Source of the DNA: Acanthopleura granulata
Taxonomy: Eukaryota; Mollusca; Polyplacophora; Chitonida; Chitonidae
Assembly: GCA_016165875.1 (NCBI GenBank)
Contig: JABBOT010000016.1
Coordinates: 7,374,598-7,438,597 of the forward strand
DNA: 64,000 bases
Direction of reading: 5' to 3'
Position numbers and translations under genes: made by a program. Shown piece after piece: positions 44,912 to 56,396 of the stretch. Under the pieces are notes generated by a model, which saw only the letters and a list, made by a program, of their open reading frames with translations, did not search any database and had not been told where the DNA came from. How positions within the stretch are numbered: the first letter of the stretch is position 1; each line of letters starts with the position of its first letter.

Positions 44912-47900
44912 GTCTACATAGGACAAAATTATACAGTGGAATTGTCGAGGTCTTAAGGTTAATTTCATTGAAATAGCACAGCTGGTCCAATCATTAAATC
45001 CTATTGCCCTTTGTCTTCAGGAAACTCACCTGAAGACATCTCACAAAGATAAAAAAATTCTCAAAAATTATTCACTTTATAGTACATTTTGTCACGAAGA
45101 AGAGCGAGCTGCAGGCGGCTCCTCTATCTTCATAAATAACAATATTATCCACAGTCCTGTTGCTCTGGATACAGAGCTTCAGGCTGTGGCCGTTCGTGTC
45201 TCATTGTCTAAGACGGTGACTTCGTGTTCCGTTTATATTCCTCCGAACACTTCTTTGTCAGCTTTACAGTTACATAATTTGAAAGAACAATTACCTACAC
45301 CGTTCGTCATAATGGGCGAGTTTAATTCCCATAACCCCTTATGGGGAAGTAACAACATAAATCATAAGGGCAAGGTAGTAGAAGATTTTTTAACCAAGTA
45401 GGAACTGTGTTATTTCAATGATGGTTCTAATACTCATTTACATGCGGGTAATGGCATTTATTCTGCTATCGATCTCACTATCACCGATCCGTCGCTTCTC
45501 CTGGATTTTTCTTGGAGAGTGCATGAGGATCTTTGTGGTAGTGACCATTTTCCTATTATCCTAGAGCATCTCACTTCTAATTTTTTAGAAGGTGTAGCTA
45601 GGTGGAAGTTCGATAAAGCAGTTTGGATGGCATTTGAGATGTTCTGTGAGGCTGATATCACTCCACAGACTCTCAATGCAGCAGATGACCCTATATTTAA
45701 ACTTAATGAGCTTATATTACGAGCTGCAGATAGAACTATCCCTAAGACCTCGACCAAATGAAATTGCCCTTTTCTTCTAAAAACTTAGAAGATTATAATC
45801 GTCCTTTTAATATCGATGAACTAAAAAGTGCATTGAAAAAGGCAAATGATACTGCATGTGGTCCTGATAATGGATATTATACATTTCTGAACCATTTACC
45901 ACCCGAAGCACTTGAGACTCTCTTGGACTTATTGAACGATATTTGGATAACTGGTAATTTTCCACCCTCATGGAGGGAGGCATGTATTATGCCGGTTCCC
46001 GAACCGGGTAAGGATCATACTGATCCAAATAATTATCGTCCCATAGCTCTTACCAGTTGCGTCTGTAAGACTTTGGAACGGATGATAAATGATAGACTTG
46101 TTTGGTGTCTTGAAACCAACAAGTTACTATCTAATATCCAATGTGGTTTTCGTCAAGGTAGATCCACAGTGGATCACCTTGTTCGACTTGAAAGTTTCAT
46201 TCGCCATGGTCTTATTAATAATGAACATGTGGTGTCAATATTTTTGACCTTGAAAAGGCCTACGACACCACATGGAAATATGGCATTTTAAAAGACCTCG
46301 CGGATATGGGCCTTAAAGGTCGATTACCTATATTTATATCGAAATTTTTATCAAATCGTCAGTTTAAGGTACGGGTGGGGTCCACTCTTTCGGACTCTTA
46401 TAATCAAGACATGGGTGTGCCCCAGGACAGCATCCTTTCACCAACACTGTTCGGCATACAATTAATAGCTTGGCCCAAACATTAACATCCGGTACTGAGG
46501 GTTGTTTATATGTAGATGATTTTCTGATATGCTACCGGGCGAAATATATGAATAACATCGAGCGGCAACTGCAGCTTTGTCTCAGCAAGATCGAGAAATG
46601 GAGAGTTGCCAATGGTTGCAGATTTTGTACGTCTAAAACCGTGGATATGCATTTCTATAATAAACTCAAACTTCATCTACACCCTGAGCTTAAATTTTGT
46701 GGTGTACCAGTGAAGATTGTTGGGGAAAATAAATTATTAGGGGTTATATTCGACAGTAAACTATCATTTATACCTCACATAAAAACGCTTAAAGCTAAAT
46801 GTATGAAAGCTCTGGATATAATTAAGGTCGTGTCTAGCACCGATTGGGGTGCTGACCGATCTGTTGTACTTAATTTATATCGTTCTCTGGTGAGGTCTAA
46901 ATTGGACTATGGGTCCATCATTTATGGTTCCGCTAGGAAATCATATCTTAAAATGTTGGATCCGGTCCATCACCAAGGTCTGAGGCTCAGCCTTGGTGCC
47001 TTTAGAACCTCACCAGTAGAGAGTTTATACGTGGAGGCCAATGAGCCTTCTTTACATAACCGACGTGTTAAACTCAGCCTTCAATATGCAACAAAGCTTA
47101 AAGCTCACCCAACAAAGCCTGCCTACGACTGTGTTTTCAATCCATCATCCAAATATACTAAATGTCCTAACAAGATTTCTCCGTTTGGCCTTCGCATACG
47201 GGACCATGTTGTGGAAGCTAACATCAAGCTAGAGGAAATAGCTCCGGTATCTTTTCCGGAATCTCCTCCCTGACTTCTTCCACGACCTAAACTAATATTT
47301 GCTCTACGCCAACATAATAAATCGAACACAAATCCTCTTATAATTCAACAAGCTTTTGCTGAAATTAAGGCTAATTATCCAAATTAGAAATTTATTTACA
47401 CTGATGGGTCGAAGGATGGGGACAGGGTTGGGGCTGCGGCTGTCTTAGAACAGCGGGTCTCTTCTCTTCGTCTTCTGTCTTCATCGTCTATCTTTTCTGC
47501 AGAAGCCAGGGATATACTCCTGGCCTTATCATATGGGTTCTCTGGGCGTGCCCAGAGGGCAATGATATGCAGTGACTCGCTCTCCTGCCTTTTGGCAATG
47601 CAGAATAATAAATTCAAAAACCCACTTATTCTGCAAATTTTGGCCTTACATAGAAAATTGATTAAAAGAGGCAGATATATTATATTCTGTTGGATACCAA
47701 GAGATACTGGTATCCATGGAAACACAGTCGTGGACATGGAGGCAAAGGCTGCCCTAAATAAATCCGTATCAAAAGTTAAAATCCCGTATACTGATTTTAA
47801 GTCTAATATTCTTAAGTATATTCGTCGCCTTGGGCCGGATGAATGGGACGTGCAGGTGTGTAATAAACTGAAGGCTATTCACCCTGTCATTGGCCATAAC

Positions 47901-48187
47901 TCTTATACACTGGGTATGTCTCGTAGAGACCAAGTAGTTTTAACAAGATGCCGCGTTGGGCATTCTCGTCTAACACACACTTTTATCCGGAGGGGAGCAG
48001 TGCTGCCGAGTGTGTTGGATGTGATGCTGAATACGGCATCAAACATATCCTGGTTGACAGTGTAGACTTTGCCCATGTGCGACAAAGATTCTACACAGTA
48101 AACTCCATATATGATTTGTTTGACAGCATTGCTGGCGACGCTGTCATAAAATATTTGAAGGCCATTGGCCTGTATCATAAAATATAA
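44911..48187 (+). pseudogene. LINE ORF2, copy 2, broken
   Basis: The fourth codon is TAG, so ORF2 is dead from the start. Further damage: TAG near 45399, a 470-base linker deletion at 45757, a one-base frameshift at FFDLEKAYDT (46244), and stops before RNase H. Still readable: GEFNSHNPLWGS (the D of GDFN changed to E), NYRPIALTSC, GFRQGRSTVDHL, YVDDFLICY (46509-46535), YTDGSKDGDR (47400), WIPRDTGIHGN and a frameshifted C-terminal finger ending at 48187. Confidence 0.88.
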
Positions 48188-48427
48188 ATTTTATTTTCAT
48201 AAATACTCGTCACAAAACTTCCTTAATATGCTGGTTTTCGAGTTTTAGCTGTTCTGGTTTTCTTACCTGATTTTAATCATGTCCGTACATTTTTGGTTTG
48301 TTTTTAATGTTCTCATGTCACTATCAAAAACCTGAAGTGTCTCGTGGTTCCACGTTGTTCTCGCCACGATATGGATGAGATATTGCCGAAGTGGCGTTAA
48401 GCCATAATCATTCATTCATTCATTCAG

Positions 48428-48440
48428 TTGACAGGAAAGG
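48428..48440 (+). repeat. right target-site duplication of LINE copy 2
   Basis: TTGACAGGAAAGG follows the ATTCATTCATTCATTCAG tail. It is identical over 13 bases to 42913-42925. Confidence 0.85.
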
Positions 48441-48502
48441 TTCTCCATTCTTCTTAGCCTGGAGTGCTGGGGGTGGATGGGGGTGAGCGGATAGTGGGCG
48501 TG

Positions 48503-48775
48503 AATGAATGAATGATTATGGCTTAAGTCCACATCGGCAATATCTCAGCCATATCGTGGCCAGAACATGTTCAAACCAGGAAGCCTTGAATAGTTTTCGA
48601 CATGATCTGATGAAAAGTAAAAAAGAAAAAGCAAAACAAAGGCACACTTTTTAAAACCAGTTAAAAAACTAAATGTCAGTTAAAAGTCGAAAACCACAAT
48701 TGTTTTTTATTTTGTACACTGAAATATATATGTATATATAAACTAGATTCTATTATAGACTCAAACAGCCAAAAC
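48503..48775 (-). mobile_element. LINE 3'-UTR fragment, 5'-truncated
   Basis: On the minus strand it runs from a remnant of the ORF2 end (AATAGAATCTAG) through a 3' UTR like that of copy 1 to GGCCACGATATGGCTGAGAT and ATTCATTCATTC. Only about 270 bases, so severely truncated. It is closer to copy 1's 3' UTR than to copy 2's. Confidence 0.8.
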
Positions 48776-49235
48776 ATTGTAGGCTGGCCCCTTCCCCATG
48801 TCCTCTCATTGCAAAACCAAAAAAAGAAGAAAAAAAAACAGAAAACATATCACCAGGCTTTTTAGCATTCCACATTACTTGTTCTTGACAATGACGAGAT
48901 AGAGAACTACGTCCAAATTTAACCCTTCTTGCGGGCCAGAGTTGCGTTGCCATTTTTTAGCAAAACATGTTTCATACAGTAGTTTTATGATGTTTTCATA
49001 TGAAATAACAACAAAATATGTCTAGATTCGTCAGCAAAACCTTCCCAAACAGTTACAAACGCAGAAAAGTATTTTCTCCCTGGGGACTTTGCACCCTACA
49101 CCCCTCGTCAGGACTTCACCCTGGACACGATCAGTCGCTTGAACCCGGGCTATTGGAGTTTCTCTCTTTTCTGGCCCATTTTGTGTTGACATGCAGCTCG
49201 GTTTACAGGGTGTTTACAAGAAAAGGGGATCAGTT

Positions 49236-49967
49236 AAGTTAAGAGGGTTATCTGCCATGAATAGACATGCCTCTGGTAAACCTGTATTGCCTCCTGCTAT
49301 AAACTGTGCATGGCTCCTTGTACAGACTACTCAAACAAACCTAATCATTCATTCATTCATTCAAACAAACCTATTCACTAAAATAAGTGCCTTAATCACC
49401 GCACCGGTGTGCCATTGGGGGAGAAGTTTTACATTCTTACAGGTTTTGCCCAGAAATGTCAAGATAAAACACCAGTTTACAATTTTATGGAGCATGGTAA
49501 GTCTAAAAATTCAACATGTGTAGGGTTGATGCGTTCACATTTTAACTAAGAAGCAGGACAATTCTTGATTAACATTAATTGACAAAAGAGTTAGTGACAA
49601 ATTTTGTCACAGATACTGTTCCTCCAGACATTTTGGTCTTTTTCTCCCTTTCTATTTTTGGGACGGTTATGTGGTGAAATACTTTTATTTCTGGCTTATC
49701 TTTTAACATAATAAAGTGAAACTTGCCAAACATGTAGCTAAATAATTAAGCTCAAAAACTGTGCCGTTAATTTTCGTAGATATTAGTAAAACAACATCAA
49801 AGTTTCAAAAACATTTTTAAAAATTTTTGAAAGTTTTAAATTTAATGATCACTTAGAACAATATAAGATGAATATTAAAAATCTGTGGGACCGGCTTTTA
49901 GTTTACATAGTAAATTATCAACTTGGGGAAAAAAACTTGCATAAAAATAGCCAAAAAATAGCCGGGG
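49236..49967. repeat. duplicated block, copy I
   Basis: It matches 56525-57112 in the same orientation. Shared segments include GAGGGTTATCTGC, TTGCCTCCTGCTATAAACTGTG, GGTTTTGCCCAGAAATGTCA, AACATTAATTGACAAA and AGATGAATATTAAAAATCTG. Similarity stops sharply at 49967, where the GC-rich repeat of the Thr/Ser-rich ORF begins. It may be an uncharacterised repeat family or a local segmental duplication. Confidence 0.8.
49331..49373 (+). mobile_element. tail-only LINE micro-insertion with TSD
   Basis: TCAAACAAACCTA at 49331-49343 is repeated at 49361-49373. Between them are 17 bases, ATCATTCATTCATTCAT, identical to the extreme 3' end of the LINE. The duplicated block at 56616-56628 has the unoccupied site (TCAAACAGACCTA once only). 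The element is truncated to its tail. Confidence 0.75.
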
Positions 49968-50302
49968 GAGGCCGTGCTCGCTCCGTTTTTGTCGTCAGAG
50001 GCCGTGGTCCTTACGGTGTCGCCGTTGGCGGCCGTGGTCGATGCTGTGTCGCCGTTGGCGGCCGTGGTCGATGCTGTGTCGCCGGGGGAGACTGTGGTCG
50101 ATGCAGTGTCGCCGGGGGAGGCCGTGATCGATGCGTTGTCGCCGGGGGAGGTCGTGATCCCTGCGGCGGCCGTGATCCCTGCGGCGGCCGTGGTCGATGG
50201 AGTGTCGTCGGGGGAGGTCGCGACGCCGGTCGAGGTTGCGATCGTAGCGGGACCAAAGCAGAGAGATGCTACCAGTAAAAGGAGTACTGCCCTCTTGTAC
50301 AT
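49898..50302 (-). CDS. predicted secreted Thr/Ser/Ala-rich repeat protein
   Basis: A 134-residue ORF. ATG at 50302 has A at -3. Residues 1-22 form a classic signal peptide (KRAVLLLLVASLCFG). Then about 80 residues of Thr/Ser/Ala/Gly repeats follow, with an approximate 10-residue unit SPGDTASTTV (30-bp DNA unit), like mucin-type O-glycosylated stretches. The end, YFLAIFMQVFFPKLIIYYV, is hydrophobic and could anchor the protein. It is encoded by the block duplicated at 56525-57112, so the ORF looks like a fusion of a repeat gene with unrelated DNA, or the true exon ends earlier. Opposite-strand frames are open only because the unit is a multiple of three. No family assigned. Confidence 0.45.
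   Translation of the reverse strand: MYKRAVLLLLVASLCFGPATIATSTGVATSPDDTPSTTAAAGITAAAGITTSPGDNASITASPGDTASTTVSPGDTASTTAANGDTASTTAANGDTVRTTASDDKNGASTASPGYFLAIFMQVFFPKLIIYYVN
50018..50240. repeat. 30-bp GC-rich coding repeat
   Basis: Units of TCGCCGTTGGCGGCCGTGGT-GATGCTG type repeat every 30 bases. Two 18-base units GTGATCCCTGCGGCGGCC lie near 50150-50190. The GC content contrasts sharply with the AT-rich flanks. The array encodes the repeats of the ORF at 49898-50302. Confidence 0.85.
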
Positions 50303-50581
50303 TTTGTTTTTCCGCTGAGGAACTGCAAAAAATATTCAAAAATTTTCTGAACTTTCCTGAAAACAATTCAGTAAGCAACGTCGTTACAAGAACATTTACA
50401 CAATTCTTCAGTGGTGAGAAATTCATGTCTGATGCCTGTTGGCTATATGATTTCTTTGCGAATTCCTCCCCTTAAAAGAATAAACATCGAAAGAATTTCG
50501 TCCATGATCTCCCCTAATGAAATCTCATCATGGGACTGAGTACACTGAATGCCGACGTATTTCGAATGCTCTCTTACTTTC

Positions 50582-51492
50582 ATGAATGAATGAATGATTA
50601 TGGCTTGACGCCACATCGGCAGTATTTCAGCCATATCGTGACGAGAACAAAGTGGAAACACGAGACGGTTCAGGTTTTCGATATGCACGTGAGAACATCA
50701 AAAACGAAACAAAGAACTCGAAAACCAGCATATCAAAAATAATTTATCACTTTCATCTATACGTATTTATGACAACAATCTTTATATTTTGAGATATAGG
50801 CCAATGGCCTTCAAATATTTTATGACAGCGTCGCCACCGATGCTGTCAAATAAATCATATATGCAGTTTACTGTGTAGTATCTTTGCCAAATATGGGCAA
50901 AGTCTACACAGTCAACCAGGGTATGTTCGATGCCATTCAGCACCACATCCAACACACATGGGAGCACTACTCTCCTCCAGGATAAAATAGTGTGTTCGAC
51001 GAGAATACCCAATACGGCATCATCTTAAAACTATTTGGTCTCTACGAGACATACTCAGTGTATAAGAACTATGGCTAATGACGGGGTGAATAACGTACAG
51101 TTTATTACGCACCTGCAAGTCATATTCACCCCGCCAAAGGCGACAAATATATCCAAAAATATTCGGCCGAAAATCGGTACACGGGATTTTAACTTTTGAT
51201 ATGGATATATTTATGGCAATATTTGCCTCCCTGTCCACGACTGTGTTTCCATGGATACCAACATGATTTGGTATCCAACATAATATAATACATTTGTCTC
51301 TTTTAATCAATTTTCTATGTAACGCCACAATTTCAAGAATGAGCGGGTTTTTAAATTTATTATTCTGAATTGGCAAAAGGCAAGAGAGCGAGTCAGTGCA
51401 TATCATTGCCCTCTGGGTACGCCCAGAGGAAACATATGATAAGGCCAGGAGTATATCCCTGGCTTCTGCAGAAAAGATAGAAGATGAAGACG
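50582..51492 (-). mobile_element. 5'-truncated LINE copy A
   Basis: Reading minus: from the middle of RNase H (SDSLSCLLPIQNNK near 51400) through WIPNHVGIHGN and a degenerate C-terminus (stop at 50782) to the 3' UTR and (ATTC)n tail at 50582. The protein frame is shifted near 51015. Its truncated 5' end abuts the tail of copy B with no spacer. Confidence 0.85.
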
Positions 51493-54325
51493 GAATGAAT
51501 GAATGAATGATTATGGCTTAACGCCACATCGGCAATATCTCAGCCATATCGTGGCGAGAACAAGGTGGAAACACGAGACAGTTCAGGTTTTCGGTAGTCG
51601 CTGGAGAACATTAAAAAGAAAAGAAAAATCTTCGGACATGGGTTAAAATCAGGTAAGAAAAACCCAAACAGTTAAAACTCGAAAACCAGCATAATAAGGA
51701 AATTTTATAATAAATATTTATTTTGAGAATAAAATTTATATTTTATGATAAAGGCCAATGGCCTTCAAATATTTTATGACAGCGTCGCCAGCGATGCTGT
51801 CAAACAAATCATACATGGAGTTTACTGTGTAGAATCTTTGCCGCACATGGGCAAAGTCCACACAGTCAGCCAGGATATGCTTGATGCCGTATTGCGCATC
51901 GCATCCAACACACTCGGGAGCACTGCCCCCATCCAGGATAAAATTGTGTGTTAGACGAGAATGCCCAACGCGGCATCTTGTTAAAACCACTTGGTCTCTA
52001 CGAGACATACCAAACGTATAAGAGTCATAGCCTATGACAGGGTGAATGGCATGCAGTTTGTTATCGACCTGCAGGTCCCATTCATCCTCCCGAAGGCGAC
52101 AAATGTATTTAAGAATATGAGATTTAAAATCAGTATAAGGAATTTTAATTTTAGATATGGGTTAACTACGAGCAGCTTTCGCTTTCCTGTCTGCGACTGT
52201 GTTTCCGTGAATACCAGTATGACTTGGTATCCAACAAAATACAATATCTTTCCCTCTGTTAATTAACTTTCTATGGATGGCTAATATTTTTAGTCTTAAC
52301 GGGTTTTGAAATTTATTTTGCTCTGTTGCCAAAAGGCAGGACAACGAATCACTGCATATGACTGCTCTGTGGGCAGCGCCGGATGAAACGTATGATAAAG
52401 CCAAAAGTATAGCTCTGGCCTCGGCAGAAAATATTGAAGATGAGCATGGAAGGCGAAGAGGGGTGACTCGCTGTTCCAAGACAGCCGCAGCCGCCACCCT
52501 GTCCCCATCCTTTGACCCGTCTGTATATATAAATTTATAATTCGGATAATTAGCTTTTACTTCAGCGAAACTTTGCTGAATTATAAGAGGGTTTGTATCG
52601 GATTTTTTATGTTGACGTAGATCAAATATTAATTTAGGTTGTGGAAGAAGCCAGGGAGGAGACTCCGGAAAAGAAACCGGAGCTATGTCCTCCAGCTTAA
52701 TGTTAGCTTCCACAATATGGTCCCGAACACGAAGACCAATGGAAGAAATTTTGTTGGGACATTTATTATATTTATCTGCGTATGATGGATTAAAAACACA
52801 GTCGTAGGGAGGGTTTGTTGGGTGAGCTTTGAGCTTAGCGACGTATTGAAGGCTGAGTTTTATACGCCTGTGATATAAAGAAGGCTCATTAGCTTCTGCG
52901 TATGAACTCTCTATTGGTGAGGTCCTATAGGCACCAAGGCTGAGCCTCAGACCTTGGTGATGGACCGGATCCAACATTTTAAGATATGATTTCCTAGCGG
53001 ATCCATAGTCCAATTTAGACCTCACCAGAGAACGATACAAATATAACCCCTAAAAATTTATTTTCTCCAACAATTTTTACTGGTACACCACAAAATTTAA
53101 GCTCAGGGTCTAGATGAAGTTTCCGTTTATTACAGAAATGCATACCCACGGTTTTAGACGTAGAAAATCTAAAACCATTGGCAAGTGCCCATTTCTCGAT
53201 CTTATTGAGACAAAGCTGCAGTTGCCGCTCGATGTTATTCATATTTTTAGTGCGGTAGCATATCAGGAGATCATCCCCATCCCTGTCACGTATTATTCCC
53301 TGACAGCTGTTCAGGGTGTTGTGAGGGGATATAAAAACAGATACATCGGAAATTTTTTTTAGTGATAATAAATTGTTTGATTGTTGTTTCCCGAAACATT
53401 CCATAAGAATGTCTCCGGATCGCAGCTTTTTAACATTTTTTAAAGTGTCTGCTGCACCCTCCAAAGCCCTCTTCAAAACAAAAGGATGTATTTTCGAGGC
53501 CGGCTTTTCTTCACTCTTTGTTGAGAGAACAATAAAAGCCGGCCAACTTTCCTGTCCAATGTCTAGAGGGTCTGATAGAACCTCCAGCTTCCTCTTTTTA
53601 TCAGCCCCTGAATTTGGCTGAGGCGACGATCGAATGTTAGAAGCATTTTTTGAAAGATTTAAGATATTCATAATAAATAGTTAGGGATTCACCCCACGTG
53701 TTCGTCACCCACCACGGAGCGCCAACAAGGGCGATGCCTGAATCGGGGGATACCCAGCAGGAAAGACACCAAGGATTCCACATGGGGTATACTCAAATAG
53801 ATGGCCTTAATATGCACACCCCACACCCGAGCTCCTCCATCACCCACCCTATGAAGGAGGTTGCACATTAGACACGGACTACTTGAGTGACCCTACAGCC
53901 ACCGCCTCAAACGCAATCCCACGAACGAAATTTGAGAAAAATCATTTGATCTCTAAAGAATGTTTATATAGAGAAGTTTTGGGACCACGCAGAGGCAAGG
54001 CGTGATCAGCCGATTGATCGGATCGGGCCATCCGACCGCCCGTCTTTGGAGAAGTAAGGGCCGAAGTGGAGTGTTGGGTGTGAGGATCTCGCAAGATCAA
54101 GGCGCCCTCAGCCACCAGGATCCCGTCCTCCCCCATCAGGGGTCGCAACCCACGGCAAACAGGTTGCCCCTTTTAGTCGCCTTGTACGACCAGCCCGGGG
54201 AGGTTGTGGAACTATTCTATTCACCGGAACCACACGGGAGAGCCCTAGGTTAGTCGCCTCGTACGACAAGCTTGCCTAGAGAACTGGGGCCCTATTCTTT
54301 TCACTCCCGGGAACCCCACGGGGGT
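51493..54325 (-). mobile_element. internally deleted LINE copy B
   Basis: Both ends are complete: the 5' CCCCCGTGGGG end at 54325 and the 3' (ATTC)n tail at 51493. The interior has lost most of ORF1, all the endonuclease and most of RT. One deletion joins ORF1 to the RT palm at about 53272; a second joins GVIF to the YRSLVRSKLDY block at about 53040. RNase H and the C-terminal CCHC follow (52162-51736), with a frameshift near 52165. It resembles a non-autonomous derivative. Confidence 0.88.
53015..53671 (-). pseudogene. in-frame ORF1-RT fusion frame of copy B
   Basis: A 218-residue frame. Residues 1 to about 133 are the ORF1 N-terminus (KKRKLEVLSDPLDIGQESW, KIHPFVLKRALEGAADTLK, GIIRDRDGD). 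They run directly into the RT segment after YVDD (LLICYRTKNMNNIERQLQ) and end after GENKFLGVIF. The joint lies in a GATGAT microhomology. The zinc knuckles, endonuclease and RT catalytic core are absent. Whether it is expressed is unknown. Confidence 0.75.
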
Positions 54326-54334
54326 ATATCACAT

Positions 54335-55706
54335 GAAGAAGTTAGTATGTTATCTCCATCTTTAGGGCGATAGTTAGTACCAACTTTACAGTCGTCCGCA
54401 TCAAGTGCTGGACTTCTGCTTTATTATTTTTGCCCTTAAGTTTCTGAACCATATTCCAGACCTTACGCATGTTTATGACATAATGCCGGAAACAAAGTTC
54501 CGCCAACAAGATCGTCATGCTGGAGGACATAACTCCGGTTTGTTTTCCGGAGTCTCCTCCCTGGCTTCGTCCACAACCTAAATTAATATTTGATCTACGT
54601 CAACATAAGAAATCCGATACAAACCCTCTTATAATTCAGCAAAGTTTCGCTGAAATAAAGAATAATTACCCGGATTTTAAATTCATATATACTGACGCGT
54701 CAAAGGATGGGGACAGGGTGGCGGCTGCGGCTGTCTTGGAACAGCGAGTCATCTGTCTTCGCCTTCCATCCTCGTCTTCAATATTTTCTGCCGAGGCCAG
54801 AGCTATACTTCTGGCTTTATCATACGTTTCATCCGGCGCTGCCCAAAGAGCAGTCATATGGAGTGACTCGTTGTCCTGCCTTTTGGCAATAGAGCAAAAT
54901 AAATTTCAAAATCCGTTGGTGTTAGAAATATTAGCTATGCATAGAAAGTTAATTAAGAGAGGTAAAGATGTTGTATTCTGTTGGATAGCAAGTCATACTG
55001 GTATTCACGGAAACACAGTCGCAGACAGGGAAGCGAAAGCTGCTCTTAGTAAACCCTAAGATTAAAAGCTCTAAGTATTAAAGTAAAACTCTAAGATTAA
55101 AATGCCTTATACTTGTTTTAAATCTGATATTCGGAAATATATTTGTCGCCTTTGGCAGGATGATTGGGATCCCCAGATCGATAACAAACTGCATGCCATT
55201 CACCCTGTCATAGGCTATGATTCTCATACTTTTGGTATGTCTCGTAGAAACGAGCTCGTTTTAACAAGATGCCGCGTTGGGCATTCTCGTCTAACACACA
55301 ATTTTATCCTGGATGGGAGCCGTGCTCCCGAGTGTGTTGGATGTGATGCGCAATACGGCATCAAAGATAGCCTTGTTGACTGCGTGGACTTATTCGGTAG
55401 AGATTCCACACATATCTCACTTATTTGACAGCGTCGCAGTCGATGGTGTCATTGATTACCTAAAATATATAATTACTGTTAGATTATACATATGTTTCTA
55501 GTTCATATATACATATTAAAATTTTGAATCTTAGTGTGGTGTTCAATTTTTAACCGAAGTTTACTTGTGTTGACCTCTGTTTAATCACGTCTTTCATTTG
55601 TTTTACATGTTCACCAAATACCTATTCGTGATTTAAAACATGTTTTCGCCACAAGGCTGAAAAATTGCCGATGTGGCGTAAAGCCATACTCATTCATCCA
55701 TTCATT
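54335..55706 (+). mobile_element. LINE copy C with 5' inversion
   Basis: 54335-54516 is antisense ORF2 linker (matches 62400-62546 of copy F). From 54517 the sequence switches to sense ORF2 (ITPVCFPESPPWL, then RNase H and the C-terminus to about 55428), then a 3' UTR and an ATTC-type tail at 55690-55706. The RNase H frame 54517-55059 is open (YTDASKDGDR, WIASHTGIHGN). The C-terminal finger is disrupted near 55370. The layout is that of twin priming. Confidence 0.82.
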
Positions 55707-56396
55707 CCTTTCCGGAGTCTCCTCCCTGGCTTATTCCAAAACCTAAATTAACATTTGATCTATGTCAACATAAGAAATCAGATAGAAATCCTCTTATAAT
55801 TCAGGAAAGTTTCGCTGAAGTTAAGGCTAATTATCCGGATTATAAATTTATATACACAGACGGGTCAAAGAATGGGGACAGGGTTGCGGCTGTCTTGGAA
55901 CAGCGAGTGGCTTCTATTCGTCTGCCATGCTCATCTTCAATATTCTCTGACGAGGCCAGAGCTATACTTCTGGCCTTATCATATGTTTCTTCTGAATATG
56001 CCCGGAAAGCTATGACATGGAGTGGCTGGCTTGCTTGCCTTTTGGCCATTGGGAATCAAAAAAATTTAAAACTCCTTTGTCCCTTGAAATATTAGCCGTG
56101 CATAGAAAACAAATGAAAAGAGGTAAAGATATTATATTCTGTTGGATACCAAGTCATATTGGTATCCATGGAAAGACAGTCCTAGACAGGGAGGCGAAAG
56201 CTGCCCTCAATAATGCCCTTTGGTTTTCTTTAACTGCGTTTGAAAATGTTCGTCTGTTTTCCTTTGAATTTTGAATGTTCATCACATCGTGTCGAATACT
56301 ATTCAAGGCTTCCTGGTTTGAACATGTTCTCGACACGATATGGCTGATATATTGCTGATGTGGCGCTAAGTCATAATCATTCATTCATTCATTTTT
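55707..56396 (+). mobile_element. 5'-truncated LINE copy D
   Basis: It begins at FPESPPWL (CCGGAGTCTCCTCCCTGGCT), directly after the tail of copy C. RNase H is partly readable (YTDGSKNGDR, WIPSHIGIHGKT). An internal deletion after EAKAALNN (about 56210) joins to the 3' UTR (GTTCGTCTGTTTTCC), ending in CATTCATTCATTCATT at 56396. Confidence 0.82.

Larger units (their letters stand above)
42926..48427 (+). mobile_element. long non-LTR retrotransposon (copy 2) with TSD
   Basis: A 5.5-kb LINE bounded by 13-base direct repeats. The 5' UTR's first 320 bases are near-identical to copy 1, then diverge completely. ORF1 is broken (about 43610-44911) and ORF2 is broken (44911-48187). The 3' UTR ends with GATGAGATATTGCCGAAGTGGCG and (ATTC)n. 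The first base after the TSD matches the start of copy 1 and the 5' end of copy B, so the 5' end is complete. The linker between endonuclease and RT has lost about 470 bases near 45757. Confidence 0.92.

Noticed and set aside
49974..50318. Plus-strand ORFs across the GC-rich repeat
   Set aside because: They are shadows: a 30-base repeat without stops is open in several frames. Only the minus-strand frame has a signal peptide and good ATG context.
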